DNA from: CAYOWQ01 sp964407695
GTDB taxonomy: Bacteria > Planctomycetota > Phycisphaerae > Phycisphaerales > SM1A02
Assembly (NCBI GenBank): GCA_964407695.1
Contig: CAYOWQ010000002.1
Span: forward strand, 326,016 to 390,015
DNA length: 64,000 nucleotides
Direction: 5' to 3'
The notes under the pieces were generated by a model. That model had not been told where the DNA came from. It searched no databases and saw only the letters and a program-made list of their open reading frames with translations. This document shows positions 42,285 through 51,282 of the stretch, piece after piece (within the stretch, counting starts at the first letter, position 1; each line of letters begins with the position of its first letter). Position numbers and translations under genes: made by a program.

Positions 42285-45200
42285 ATGGGTGTTCCCATCT
42301 TCGGCCCCCTCGCTCGCAAGATCTTCGGCACGCGCAACGAGCGCATGGTGAAGCGCTACCTTCGCCACGTCGATAGTGTCAACCAGTTCGAACCACAGAT
42401 TCGCCCACTCACCGACGAGCAGCTTCGCGCCAAGACCGACGAGTTCCGCAAGCGCCTCGCTGCGGGCGAAACGTCCGCCGCCATCATGGATGAAGTGCTT
42501 GCCGTCGCCCGCGAGGCCATGGACCGCGCGGTCGGCATCCGCAACATCTTCAATCCCAATCTTCCCGAGAAGGACCGCTTCGATCCCTCGCGCCTCCCCG
42601 CCGACGCTCGCCGTCTCTACGACGACACCGCCGCCAGGATTCAATCCATGGAGCCCAAGCCGCCGACCGGCGACGTTCTCGGCGCCACACAGCCCGTTCC
42701 CGGCTGGCAGTATGTCGATATTCCCGTCGCGCTCTACGAAGCAGTCCGCGAGCTCTATCCCGAGTCCAAACCCCCGTTCCGCGCTCGGCCCTTCGATGTC
42801 CAGATCATCGGCGGCCTGGTTCTTTCCGAAGGCAAGATCGCCGAGATGAAGACCGGCGAAGGAAAGACCATCGTCGGACCCCTCGCCTGCTACCTCGCCG
42901 CCATCGAAGGCAAGAAGGTTCACGTCGTCACTGTCAACGACTACCTCGTTCAGCGCGACCGCGACTGGACCTTCCCCTTCTTCCGCGCACTTGGTCTTCG
43001 TGTCGGCGCGATCCACCCGTTCCACATGCAGCCGCCCGAGGAGAAGCAGCGGGCGTATCAGTGCGAAGTCGTCTACGGCACCACAAGCGAATTCGGCTTC
43101 GATTACCTGCGCGACAACATGAAGTTGCGCGTCGACGACCAGGTTCAGAAGTCGCACGACTTCGCCATCGTCGACGAAGTTGACTCCATCCTGATCGACG
43201 AAGCCCGCACCCCGCTCATCATCTCGGGTCAGGCCCACCAGTTTCAACCTCGCTATGACCTTGCCGACAAGCTCGCCCGCCACCTCGTCCAGAAGCAGAA
43301 GGACTGGAACACCGCCGACGAAACCGTCCAGTCCTGCCTCGTTGAGATCTCGACCCTCGAAGGCGATATTCGCAACGCCCGCGACAAGAACCGGATCCCC
43401 GAACTGAAGGCCCGAATGGATGAGGCCAGGAAGCGCCTCCCCTCGCTCGAATCCGCACGCGATCGCTTCACCCAGTTCTACGAAATCGAACTCGACAAGA
43501 AGAAGGCCTCGCTCACTCACGAGGGAATTGCCGAAGCCCAGCGCACCGCCGGAATCGGCTCTTTCTACGTTGGCGACAACATCGACATGCCCCACCTGCT
43601 CGAGCAGGCCGTGCGCGCCCACACCGTCTATCAGCGCGACCGGGATTACGTCGTCGCCCAGGATTCCGACGGCGAGATGGGCGTCATCATCGTCGATCAG
43701 AACACCGGGCGAAAGATGGTCGGTCGGCAGTGGTCCGACGGCCTCCACCAGGCCGTTGAAGCCAAGGAAGGCGTCCGCATCAAGGAAGAGACGCAGACCA
43801 TGGCCACCATCACCATCCAGAACTACTTCAAGATGTACAAGCGGCTCGCCGGCATGACCGGCACAGCCGACACCGAGGCCACCGAGTTCCACGAGATCTA
43901 TCACCTCGACGTCATCTCAATTCCCACCAACGTGCCCATCGCCCGAAGCGACCGCAACGACCTCGTGTTCCTCACCGCCAAGGACAAATGGGAGTCAATC
44001 GTCGATGAAATCAAGGCCTTCCACGACGTCGGCCGGCCCGTGCTCGTCGGCACCACCAGCGTGGAAAAGAGCGAAACGCTCTCTCAGATGCTCTCTCGAA
44101 AGTTCCAGATCAAGCACGAGGTCCTCAACGCCAAGCAGCACGAACGCGAGGCTGAGATCATCGCCTCCGCCGGCGAACTCGGCGCGGTCATGATTGCCAC
44201 CAACATGGCCGGCCGCGGCACCGACATCAAGCTCGGCCGCTTTACGCCCGAACTGCTCGTCGATCACTGGAAGCGGCGCAATCTCGCCCCCCGTGAACTC
44301 ACCGCCGACATGCCCGAGGCCGAGGTCGTCAAAGCCGTCTATCGCCATATCGCCCCGCGCGAGCTTTCCCTGCGGAAGGACCAGGTCGACGCCATGTCCG
44401 ATGACGACATTCGCCTCGCCCTCTTCCGGGCCTGGTGCGGCAGCACCAAGTACTGCTGGAACCTCCGCTCCGATCCCTCCGGCATGAGCGAAGATGAACT
44501 CCTCGAGGCTCTCGACGACCACGGCGCCTGCGTGCTCCATCGGCTCCGCCTCTTCACCAACATCGAAGACCTCGGAGGCCTCCACGTCGTTGGCACCGAG
44601 CGTCACGAGTCGCGCCGAATCGATAACCAGCTTCGCGGCCGATCCGGCCGCCAGGGCGACAATGGCTCTTCGCGCTTCTTCCTCTCCCTCGAAGACGACC
44701 TGATGAAGATGTTCGCGGGCAAGACCACCTTGTCCCTTCTGAGCCGACTCGGCATGAAGGAAGGCGACAAGATCGAAGCCCCCATGCTCACCCGCGCGGT
44801 CGAAAAGGCTCAGCGCAAGGTGGAGGAGCGAAACTTCCAGATTCGCAAGAACATCCTCGAATTCGACGAGCCGATGGAATACCAGCGCCAGCGCTTCTAC
44901 TCCCTGCGCCAGCGCGTCCTCGAAGGCCGCAAAATCAAGGACCTCATCTTCGAAAAACTCGGCGCTGCCATCGACGACGCCGCTGCCGAGTATCTCGACC
45001 GCGGCTACGCGGGCAATTGCATTGCCGAATGGACCTTCGAGAATCTCGGTGTCGAGATCGCGCCCGAGCGCGCCGTCGGAAAGGATCGCGAAGACCTTCA
45101 CAAGCTCGTCCTCAACGACGCTCGAGAGGAGGCCTCCCACAAGATCCGCACCACCCTCGGCGAATACCTGCCTTCGGAATCCGAAACCGAATTCGGCGCC

Positions 45201-46451
45201 AAGCAATCATCGGTTGCTGAGGATCATGACTATCAGGGCCTCGTCAATTGGGCCAATGCCACCTTCAAATCTTCGCTCAAGGCATCCGACCTACGCGATA
45301 AGCCCCGCGAAGAAGTCCACCGGCTGATCGAACAGGTCGCAGATCTCAATATCGCCCGAACCGACCTCGCGCCCCTCGACCGCTTCCTCTCCGAGGACTT
45401 CGGCCGCCGCGAACTCGCCGCGTGGGCCAGCCGAAAATTCAACGTCGAGATCAAGCCCGACATCTTCGGTGAAGTTGAGTCCCCCGCCGCTGCCGCCGAT
45501 GTCATCCTCGATCGCGCCCGCGAAATCTATCACCAGCGCGAAATCACCTATCCCATCGAGTTCGCCATCGACCTGACCGCCGCCCAGCTCCAACAGAACC
45601 CCGAAGCAGCGCTCACCCAATTCTGCGGCTGGGTCCGTTCCCGCTATGAACTCCAGTGGCAGCCTGCCGCCCTGCCGTCCTCAGACCCGCACGAGCTCCG
45701 CGATATCCTCATCCGCGAGGCCTCAGGCTGGAATCAGGAGCGAATCGCGGCCCGCGCCAGGAAGGCCGTCGAGGCCGGATCCAGCTTTGAAGAGCTCAAT
45801 CGCTGGTTCCAGGAGAACATGATGTTCCGCCTCGGACCCGACGACGAAGAACGCGCCCGCACGGACCCGGCAGCCTTTGCCAACGAGAAGATCGCCGAAA
45901 TCATCCGCTTCGAACTTACCCAGTTCGAACGCTGGGCCCTCCTCCAGATGCTTGATACCGCGTGGAAGGAACATCTCTATGCGATGGATCAGATTCGTGA
46001 CTCCATCTCGTTCCGCGCCTTCAGCCAGAAGGACCCGCGCATTGAATTCAAGAAGGAAGCCGCCAAGCTTTTCGAGGAGATGAACCAGACCATCCGCGAT
46101 CGCATCACCGACGTGATCTTCAAGGGCCGACTCTCGCCGCAAGCCGCCAGGCCCGCCGGACAGCCCACCGCGCCACCCGCTGCCGCGCCATCGCCCCCAA
46201 CCCAGGGCCAGGCCGCGGAATCCCGAGCCCCCAAGCCCCCGATGCCGGCCCAGCACTCAATCGCCGCGGCCGCAGCCATGCTCGAAGGCACCGCCACCCA
46301 GCGCCATGATCTCGAAGTGGCAGAGCGGGCCGGCGTACCTGCCGGGCAACGCGCTGCCGCAACGGCCACCGCACCGGCCATCGGCCGAAACGAGCCATGC
46401 CCCTGCGGCTCCGGCAAGAAATACAAGCAGTGCCACGGCAAGCGCGATTGA
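42285..46451 (+). CDS. secA: preprotein translocase ATPase SecA (long form)
   Basis: Motor of Sec export. The ATG at 42285 has AGAGG six bases upstream and gives 1388 residues, against about 900 in E. coli. The start MGVPIFGPLARKIFGTRNER and the ATPase motifs MKTGEGKT, DEVDSILIDEARTPLI and GTERHESRRIDNQLRGR are standard. Extra length comes from a charged insert in the first nucleotide-binding/cross-linking region (around RHLVQKQKDWN...LTHEGIAEAQ), a 110-120 residue insert between AGRGTDIKLG and GGLHVVGTE, and an extended C-terminal region. The zinc-binding tail CPCGSGKKYKQCHGK is present, so SecB-type or ribosome contacts may be kept. Confidence 0.97.
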   Translation: MGVPIFGPLARKIFGTRNERMVKRYLRHVDSVNQFEPQIRPLTDEQLRAKTDEFRKRLAAGETSAAIMDEVLAVAREAMDRAVGIRNIFNPNLPEKDRFDPSRLPADARRLYDDTAARIQSMEPKPPTGDVLGATQPVPGWQYVDIPVALYEAVRELYPESKPPFRARPFDVQIIGGLVLSEGKIAEMKTGEGKTIVGPLACYLAAIEGKKVHVVTVNDYLVQRDRDWTFPFFRALGLRVGAIHPFHMQPPEEKQRAYQCEVVYGTTSEFGFDYLRDNMKLRVDDQVQKSHDFAIVDEVDSILIDEARTPLIISGQAHQFQPRYDLADKLARHLVQKQKDWNTADETVQSCLVEISTLEGDIRNARDKNRIPELKARMDEARKRLPSLESARDRFTQFYEIELDKKKASLTHEGIAEAQRTAGIGSFYVGDNIDMPHLLEQAVRAHTVYQRDRDYVVAQDSDGEMGVIIVDQNTGRKMVGRQWSDGLHQAVEAKEGVRIKEETQTMATITIQNYFKMYKRLAGMTGTADTEATEFHEIYHLDVISIPTNVPIARSDRNDLVFLTAKDKWESIVDEIKAFHDVGRPVLVGTTSVEKSETLSQMLSRKFQIKHEVLNAKQHEREAEIIASAGELGAVMIATNMAGRGTDIKLGRFTPELLVDHWKRRNLAPRELTADMPEAEVVKAVYRHIAPRELSLRKDQVDAMSDDDIRLALFRAWCGSTKYCWNLRSDPSGMSEDELLEALDDHGACVLHRLRLFTNIEDLGGLHVVGTERHESRRIDNQLRGRSGRQGDNGSSRFFLSLEDDLMKMFAGKTTLSLLSRLGMKEGDKIEAPMLTRAVEKAQRKVEERNFQIRKNILEFDEPMEYQRQRFYSLRQRVLEGRKIKDLIFEKLGAAIDDAAAEYLDRGYAGNCIAEWTFENLGVEIAPERAVGKDREDLHKLVLNDAREEASHKIRTTLGEYLPSESETEFGAKQSSVAEDHDYQGLVNWANATFKSSLKASDLRDKPREEVHRLIEQVADLNIARTDLAPLDRFLSEDFGRRELAAWASRKFNVEIKPDIFGEVESPAAAADVILDRAREIYHQREITYPIEFAIDLTAAQLQQNPEAALTQFCGWVRSRYELQWQPAALPSSDPHELRDILIREASGWNQERIAARARKAVEAGSSFEELNRWFQENMMFRLGPDDEERARTDPAAFANEKIAEIIRFELTQFERWALLQMLDTAWKEHLYAMDQIRDSISFRAFSQKDPRIEFKKEAAKLFEEMNQTIRDRITDVIFKGRLSPQAARPAGQPTAPPAAAPSPPTQGQAAESRAPKPPMPAQHSIAAAAAMLEGTATQRHDLEVAERAGVPAGQRAAATATAPAIGRNEPCPCGSGKKYKQCHGKRD

Positions 46452-46463
46452 ACCGCACCGGAG

Positions 46464-46489
46464 TTCCCCTCTCCCACGGGAGAGGGGAA
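46464..46489. repeat. perfect hairpin between secA and a convergent gene
   Basis: TTCCCCTCTCCC and GGGAGAGGGGAA form a perfect 12-bp inverted repeat around two bases, 12 bases after the secA stop. There is no T-run on either side, so it is either a Rho-aided end structure or a short palindromic repeat. Confidence 0.6.
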
Positions 46490-46539
46490 TGAGCGAAGAG
46501 CTCCCCAAAAGCACGTTTATCCAGGAATTTCGCTGCTTC

Positions 46540-46938
46540 CTACCTCGAGCATCCGCAACTGAAGCTGAAGCTCGTCCACGGCCACCCCCAGCCCGAGCCC
46601 CAACCCCAGCCGTAGTACGTCGGCCCGTAGTAGCTGCGATAGCCATATTGGGTCCGCGACGGACCATAGCTATAGAGCGGCCCGCGTCTCGCCTTGGCAT
46701 ACCGCGCCAGCGCCAACGGCCCAGGTTGAGTCGGACTCGCCGCGGGCGTGGCCGACTGTGCCCCCCCTTGTAGAGCCGCCACACCCGGCGTACTCGCCGC
46801 GATTGCTCCCGTCGAAATCACCGCGACCGATGCGTCCGCCACCTTCTTTGGCGCAGGCATGTCAATCACCACTTGCGCTGAAGCAACCCCCACACCAAGC
46901 AACACTGTCACGGCGAACGATCCCGTCAGATTCTTCAT
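46540..46938 (-). CDS. secreted Tyr/Gly/Trp-rich small protein, function unknown
   Basis: 132 residues with the ATG at 46938; GGAG lies six bases upstream and decides the start over the ATG at 46950. A clear signal peptide (MKNLTGSFAVTVLLGVGVASA) is followed by an Ala/Thr/Pro-rich middle and a C-terminal tail packed with aromatic residues and Gly (YGYRSYYGP, YYGWGWGSGWGWPW, ending SCGCSR). Such tails occur in envelope or extracellular matrix proteins, but no family is recognised. It is divergent from manA and convergent with secA. Confidence 0.62.
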   Translation of the reverse strand: MKNLTGSFAVTVLLGVGVASAQVVIDMPAPKKVADASVAVISTGAIAASTPGVAALQGGAQSATPAASPTQPGPLALARYAKARRGPLYSYGPSRTQYGYRSYYGPTYYGWGWGSGWGWPWTSFSFSCGCSR

Positions 46939-47012
46939 CTCTCGCTCCATCGTGGCCGTCCCGGGGCGCCGAAACGGCGGTCCTGCGTTCACAATCATAC
47001 TATGCAGGCTCG

Positions 47013-48017
47013 ATGCAGCCATACCCGCTTACCTTTGAACCGCTCCTCAAGCATCGCGTCTGGGGCGGCCGCGCGCTCGAATCCCTCGGAAAACGCCTTC
47101 CGCCCGGTGAAATCATCGGTGAATCGTGGGAAATCGCCGATCTGCCCGATTCCGTTCAGGACGGTCGATCCATCATCGCCAACGGCCCTCTGGCGGGCCT
47201 TTCCCTTCGCAGCGCCATCAGTCGACTCGGCGCCGGCATCATGGGTCGAAGGCTCCTGACTCCGGCTGGCGGATTCCCGCTCCTGATCAAGTACCTCGAC
47301 GCCCAGCAGAACCTCTCCGTACAGGTACACCCCGATAAGAGTTATGTCCTGTCTCACCCCGAGGCCCATCTCAAATCGGAAGCCTGGGTCGTCGTCCGTG
47401 CTGAACCCGGCGCAGTCATCTATCGCGGCCTCAAGCCCGGCCTCGACCCAACGGTATTCGCAGAACATATCCGCACCGGGCGCGTCGTCGACGACCTCGT
47501 CGCCGTGCCCGCTGTCCCCGGCGAATGTCATTACCTGCCCAGCGGCACCTGTCATGCGCTCGGCGCTGGCGTCATTGTCGCCGAGGTGCAAACGCCCAGC
47601 GACACCACCTTCCGTGTGTTCGACTGGGGCAGGACCGGCCGCGAGCTCCACATCGATCAGGCCCTCGAATGCATTCACTTCCAACCCGACCCACCCGTCG
47701 GCCGCCTTCCGCCTCCCCTTGAGGTTGATGAATTCCTGACGACGCCCCTTTGCCGAACCGAGTATTTCGCCATCGACCGGGTCGAGATTCGTGCTCCCAC
47801 CGAGCTCGACGTCGTCACCTCCGGCGAGCCGCTTATCTGGATGATGATCTCCGGTCTCGCCGGCCTGAACGGCCTGCATGCCGACGCACTGGCCCTCGGC
47901 CCGGGTGCCACCGTACTGTTCCCCGCAGAGACCGCCTTCTGCACCGCTCGTTTCGAACGCCCCAGCACTGTGCTGCGAATCACCCTCCCTTCGCTCGCTG
48001 AGGGAAAAATCGCGTGA
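47013..48017 (+). CDS. manA: class I mannose-6-phosphate isomerase
   Basis: Interconverts mannose 6-phosphate and fructose 6-phosphate. The ATG at 47013 (MQPYPLTFEPLLKHRVWGG) gives 334 residues; the longer open frame upstream is not conserved. Zinc-site cupin motifs are LIKYLDAQQNLSVQVHPDK and KSEAWVV. The second part of the site is GTCHALGAGVIVAEVQTPSD, followed by TFRVFDWGR. Length fits the short bacterial class I/Bacillus ManA type. The stop overlaps the GTG of the beta-helix gene, implying translational coupling. Confidence 0.92.
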   Translation: MQPYPLTFEPLLKHRVWGGRALESLGKRLPPGEIIGESWEIADLPDSVQDGRSIIANGPLAGLSLRSAISRLGAGIMGRRLLTPAGGFPLLIKYLDAQQNLSVQVHPDKSYVLSHPEAHLKSEAWVVVRAEPGAVIYRGLKPGLDPTVFAEHIRTGRVVDDLVAVPAVPGECHYLPSGTCHALGAGVIVAEVQTPSDTTFRVFDWGRTGRELHIDQALECIHFQPDPPVGRLPPPLEVDEFLTTPLCRTEYFAIDRVEIRAPTELDVVTSGEPLIWMMISGLAGLNGLHADALALGPGATVLFPAETAFCTARFERPSTVLRITLPSLAEGKIA

Positions 48018-49201
48018 AATCCATCAACCGCATTCTCGCTCTCGTCGCTCCTCTCCTCGTCGCCGCCCTTGCCGGCGCAACGCAGTTCCCCCTCAATACG
48101 GGCGATGATCTTGACGACATCATTCCCAAGCTCAGCCCCGGCGATGAGATCATCCTGATGCCCGGCGAGCATGGAAACATTGCCCTCAAGGACATTCACG
48201 GCCAACCCGGCAATCCCATCACCATTCGCGGACTTCACCGCTCCAGCCCCGGTCCGATTCGGTCCACCGGCAAAGCCTGGGGCATTCATCTCCGCGGCTG
48301 CACACACATTGTCCTGCAGGACCTGTTTATCTTCGGCGCCAGCGATGCCGGCATCCTGGTCGACTCGCCCCAATCCGACAAGATTGTCACCGGCAACATC
48401 ACCATCGATCACGTGGTCGTGACCCAGACCGGTGATATGGTCGGCGATCACGACGCGATTCGCCTCCACGGCGTTTCCGACGTCAAGATCTCCAATTGCC
48501 GAATAGAAGGCTGGACCTATTCCGCCATCGATATCGTCGCGTGCCGTCACGTTGAAATCGAGAAGTGCCGACTCACGAAGCGCGAAGGGTATCCCACGAT
48601 CAACGGCATCACCGTTCGTGCCGGCAGCCAGAACGTGCATATCCAAAACACGAGGTTCGAGGCCGCCGGCGTGGTCTCCGTCACCTGCGGCGGCGCCTCG
48701 GCCAACTCAGAGTTTCGTCCACCGGCAACCAACGACGCCGAACCCGGCACACTGGTCGAAGCGTCCGACGTTTCAATCGACAACTGTCTCTTCGTGATGG
48801 GTCACGCCCCGGTCGCCTTCATCAACGCCCAAAGCTGCTCCTTCCGAAACAACACGATTCCTTACGCCAAGGAAACCGTGATCGTTGCCGCACGCCAGAC
48901 CCACGATCCCCGCTACGCCAAGACCCGCGACATCTCGTTCGGCTCCAACATCATCCTCTGGGGTCCCGGCGATCTTCGCTCGATCGCCAGGATTGATGAT
49001 TCACTCGACCCTTCCACCTTCAATCTCGAAACCAACATCTGGTGGTCGCCCGACATCGAGACCACCTTTGACAAGCTTGGTCCCCTTCCCGGCAACGGCA
49101 AACATCCCCAGATCACCGACTTCAATCCGAAGCTCGACTTCAACTTTCACCCCACTGAGCCCGACGCCATGATCTTTGGCGCGTCCACAGGCGATCAATA
49201 G
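48014..49201 (+). CDS. secreted right-handed parallel beta-helix protein
   Basis: 395 residues from a GTG that overlaps the manA stop. A signal peptide (MKSINRILALVAPLLVAALAGA) comes first. Then come successive beta-helix coils with Gly, Ile, Val and Asn ladders: GNPITIRGLHRS, IHLRGCTHIVLQDLFIFGA, VKISNCRIEGWTYSAIDIV, VEIEKCRLTKREG, VHIQNTRFEAAG and CSFRNNTIPYA. The pattern is that of pectate-lyase-like or chondroitinase-B-like proteins (NosD/beta-helix family). Catalytic residues cannot be assigned. It probably acts on or binds extracellular polysaccharide; the link to ManA is by overlap only. Confidence 0.8.
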   Translation: MKSINRILALVAPLLVAALAGATQFPLNTGDDLDDIIPKLSPGDEIILMPGEHGNIALKDIHGQPGNPITIRGLHRSSPGPIRSTGKAWGIHLRGCTHIVLQDLFIFGASDAGILVDSPQSDKIVTGNITIDHVVVTQTGDMVGDHDAIRLHGVSDVKISNCRIEGWTYSAIDIVACRHVEIEKCRLTKREGYPTINGITVRAGSQNVHIQNTRFEAAGVVSVTCGGASANSEFRPPATNDAEPGTLVEASDVSIDNCLFVMGHAPVAFINAQSCSFRNNTIPYAKETVIVAARQTHDPRYAKTRDISFGSNIILWGPGDLRSIARIDDSLDPSTFNLETNIWWSPDIETTFDKLGPLPGNGKHPQITDFNPKLDFNFHPTEPDAMIFGASTGDQ

Positions 49202-49374
49202 CCGTCCCGCCCACACCCCAGCCCGCAGGGATCCCCTGAAAGGCCCCCCGGCCCGCTGCGTGTCCCGGGCATGGGATTCTCGGACATTCCCTCTCGAAAT
49301 CGCAATCAACCTCGGAATCACCGCGTTTTTCCTGTGTCCCTCAAGTGGGGCCGAGCGCCCCAGGAGCAAGGCAC

Positions 49375-49959
49375 ATGGCTGCCGCCGTTTCAGAATCAAC
49401 CCTTCGCCAATGGATGGCCCGTTTCGGCCCCGCCTTGATCAACATCAGCGCTGGGATCTGCCGTGATCGCCATCAGGCCGAAGAAATCGTTCAGGAAGCG
49501 TTCGTCAAACTCTGGAAGTCGCCGCCGGACGTCGGTGAAGTCGCCTATGCCGCCTGGCTTCGCAAGGTCGTTGTTCACCTCTCCATCAACGCCCTGAAGC
49601 GAACTCGCCGACCCGCGGCCCTTCCGGAATACGACACCGCCGAAACCGGCCGCCTCGCCCGCAACGCCCCCGACCAGCCTGACGCCGTTGCCGAATCCGC
49701 CGACAGCCTTGCCAAGGTCAGCGCTGCCCTCGACCGCCTCGATGAATCCAAGCGCGCCATCCTCCTCCTCCGCGCTCAGGAGAACCTCTCCTACGAAGCG
49801 ATCGCCGAGCATCTCGGCATTCCCATCGGCACCGTCATGAGTCGCCTCAATCGCGCCCGCGCTGCCCTCATGGAAGAACTCGATTCACCCCTCGAATCCA
49901 GCCGCAAACCCACCGCCCCACCGGATTCCTACGACATTCGCCGCTACAAGCAGGCCTGA
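49375..49959 (+). CDS. ECF-type RNA polymerase sigma factor
   Basis: 194 residues. AGGAG eight bases before the ATG at 49375 decides this start; an in-frame GTG at 49345 is less likely. Region 2 reads LINISAGICRDRHQAEEIVQEAFVKLW, and region 4 reads LSYEAIAEHLGIPIGTVMSRLNRARAALM, with a helix-turn-helix. The linker is long (about 60 residues). The anti-sigma gene begins 15 bases after the stop, the usual ECF arrangement. Confidence 0.92.
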   Translation: MAAAVSESTLRQWMARFGPALINISAGICRDRHQAEEIVQEAFVKLWKSPPDVGEVAYAAWLRKVVVHLSINALKRTRRPAALPEYDTAETGRLARNAPDQPDAVAESADSLAKVSAALDRLDESKRAILLLRAQENLSYEAIAEHLGIPIGTVMSRLNRARAALMEELDSPLESSRKPTAPPDSYDIRRYKQA

Positions 49960-49974
49960 CCGAGGTTGATCACC

Positions 49975-50922
49975 ATGCAACTCTTTGACTGCACCGACAT
50001 CAAGGCACTCCTCTCCGGAATCGTCGACGATCAGCTCGAACCAACCACCCGACACGAAGTCGAACGGCACCTCTCCGACTGTGCCGACTGCCGAGCCCTC
50101 GTGGGTCGTGCCGAGTCCCTCGACTCCCTCGTCGCTCTCGATGCCGAATCCTTCGCCGCCGCCAATCTCTCCACCGATTTCGTCGAACGCGTCCTCGACC
50201 AGACCGTGCGCCGCGATCACTCCCGACGGCGATTCACCGCCTTCCTCTTTCGCACAGGGGCGCTTCTCTCTGCCGCGGCCGTCGTCACCTTCGCCGCCGT
50301 CTTCTGGTTGAATGGTTCGCCCCGTCGCCCGGTTTCCGATACTCGCCACTCCAATGTCGCCGGCATCAGCCTGATGCCCAGGCTTCCTTTCGGAATCGAG
50401 GAGTCATTCCCCGCGCCCGATGTCGACCTTGCAATCAACCGTTCATCCGCCCCAGAGCCCGTCGAAGTCGCCGACTCCGTACCCTCCCTTCTCGATCGCT
50501 CTCATCCCGCCATCGCCTTCTCCGATCCTGATCCCTCTTCTACCGTCATCGCCGACATCAGATGGTCCGCTCAACCTCAGCCGATCCCCACCCGCACACT
50601 TTCCGTCGATGATGCCGACGCCCTCTATTCCGCGTCCATCCTGCTCTCCATGATCGCCGACAACGATACCCGCTCGTTCGCCGTCGCCGATCACGTTCGT
50701 CGGGTCGCTGAATACGACCAACTCCTCGATCGACTTCAGCAACTTCGCCCAAATCTCCCGCCGCAGGATCAAGCCGCCGTCCTCGCCGCCGAATCCGTCC
50801 TCACCCGTCTCGTCAATGGACCGCTCGACCTGCAGGATTTGCGCGATCTTCGCAATGTCGTCGCCAGTCTCGACCTTTCCGTTCGCATGGAAGATCTCGG
50901 TGCACTGCCCGACGTTGGATGA
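49975..50922 (+). CDS. ZAS-type transmembrane anti-sigma factor
   Basis: 315 residues from the ATG at 49975, with GAGG nine bases upstream. The N terminus has the zinc-binding anti-sigma pattern: Cys6, then HLSDCADC with His32, Cys36 and Cys39 (HxxxCxxC). A single membrane helix follows at about 94-112 (TGALLSAAAVVTFAAVFWL). The remaining 200 residues would be outside the cytoplasm. They are acidic and Ser/Pro-rich, with a helical C-terminal part. It probably holds the ECF sigma factor until an envelope signal frees it. The signal is unknown. Confidence 0.88.
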   Translation: MQLFDCTDIKALLSGIVDDQLEPTTRHEVERHLSDCADCRALVGRAESLDSLVALDAESFAAANLSTDFVERVLDQTVRRDHSRRRFTAFLFRTGALLSAAAVVTFAAVFWLNGSPRRPVSDTRHSNVAGISLMPRLPFGIEESFPAPDVDLAINRSSAPEPVEVADSVPSLLDRSHPAIAFSDPDPSSTVIADIRWSAQPQPIPTRTLSVDDADALYSASILLSMIADNDTRSFAVADHVRRVAEYDQLLDRLQQLRPNLPPQDQAAVLAAESVLTRLVNGPLDLQDLRDLRNVVASLDLSVRMEDLGALPDVG

Positions 50923-50954
50923 CAATCGGACCGCTCGCCGATAGACTTCTCGCT

Positions 50955-51212
50955 ATGCAGATTCCCGGCTCCCTGCCGCTTCACGTCGCTCGAGCCTACG
51001 GCGCTCCTTCCCCCGCCGCCCAGTCTTCGCTCAAGTTCACCCCCCCCGCGGCCAGTCCTCTCGTCGCGTCCCGCGTCTCCGCCCCGCTTGATCTGGATCG
51101 CGCCTCCATCCCCGCGTCCACCGGCGCCTTCTCCCTCTATACCCGCGCTGCCGACAAGATCGAAGTCGCCACCGCCCTCGTGGCCGGTCGAAATATCGAT
51201 CTGACCGCCTGA
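50955..51212 (+). CDS. small protein of unknown function
   Basis: 85 residues from the ATG at 50955. The N terminus is Ala/Pro/Ser-rich (MQIPGSLPLHVARAYGAPS), and the C terminus is a short amphipathic helix KIEVATALVAGRNIDLTA. No signal peptide or membrane helix is seen. No family is recognised. It lies 32 bases after the anti-sigma gene on the same strand and could be part of that operon. Coding support rests on codon use and spacing. Confidence 0.5.
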   Translation: MQIPGSLPLHVARAYGAPSPAAQSSLKFTPPAASPLVASRVSAPLDLDRASIPASTGAFSLYTRAADKIEVATALVAGRNIDLTA

Positions 51213-51282
51213 CCCGGATCAAGTTGGGGCAACCCAACGCCGACCCCGCGCTCCTGATCCAATTCCGACATACGCTCCCGTC

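Noticed and set aside
41769..43904. 711-codon minus-strand frame antisense to secA
   Set aside because: Composition is that of a shadow of C-ending codons (Val/Asp/Gly-rich), with no family match. secA on the other strand is certain.
43995..45206. 403-codon minus-strand frame antisense to secA
   Set aside because: Same shadow pattern; no independent evidence.
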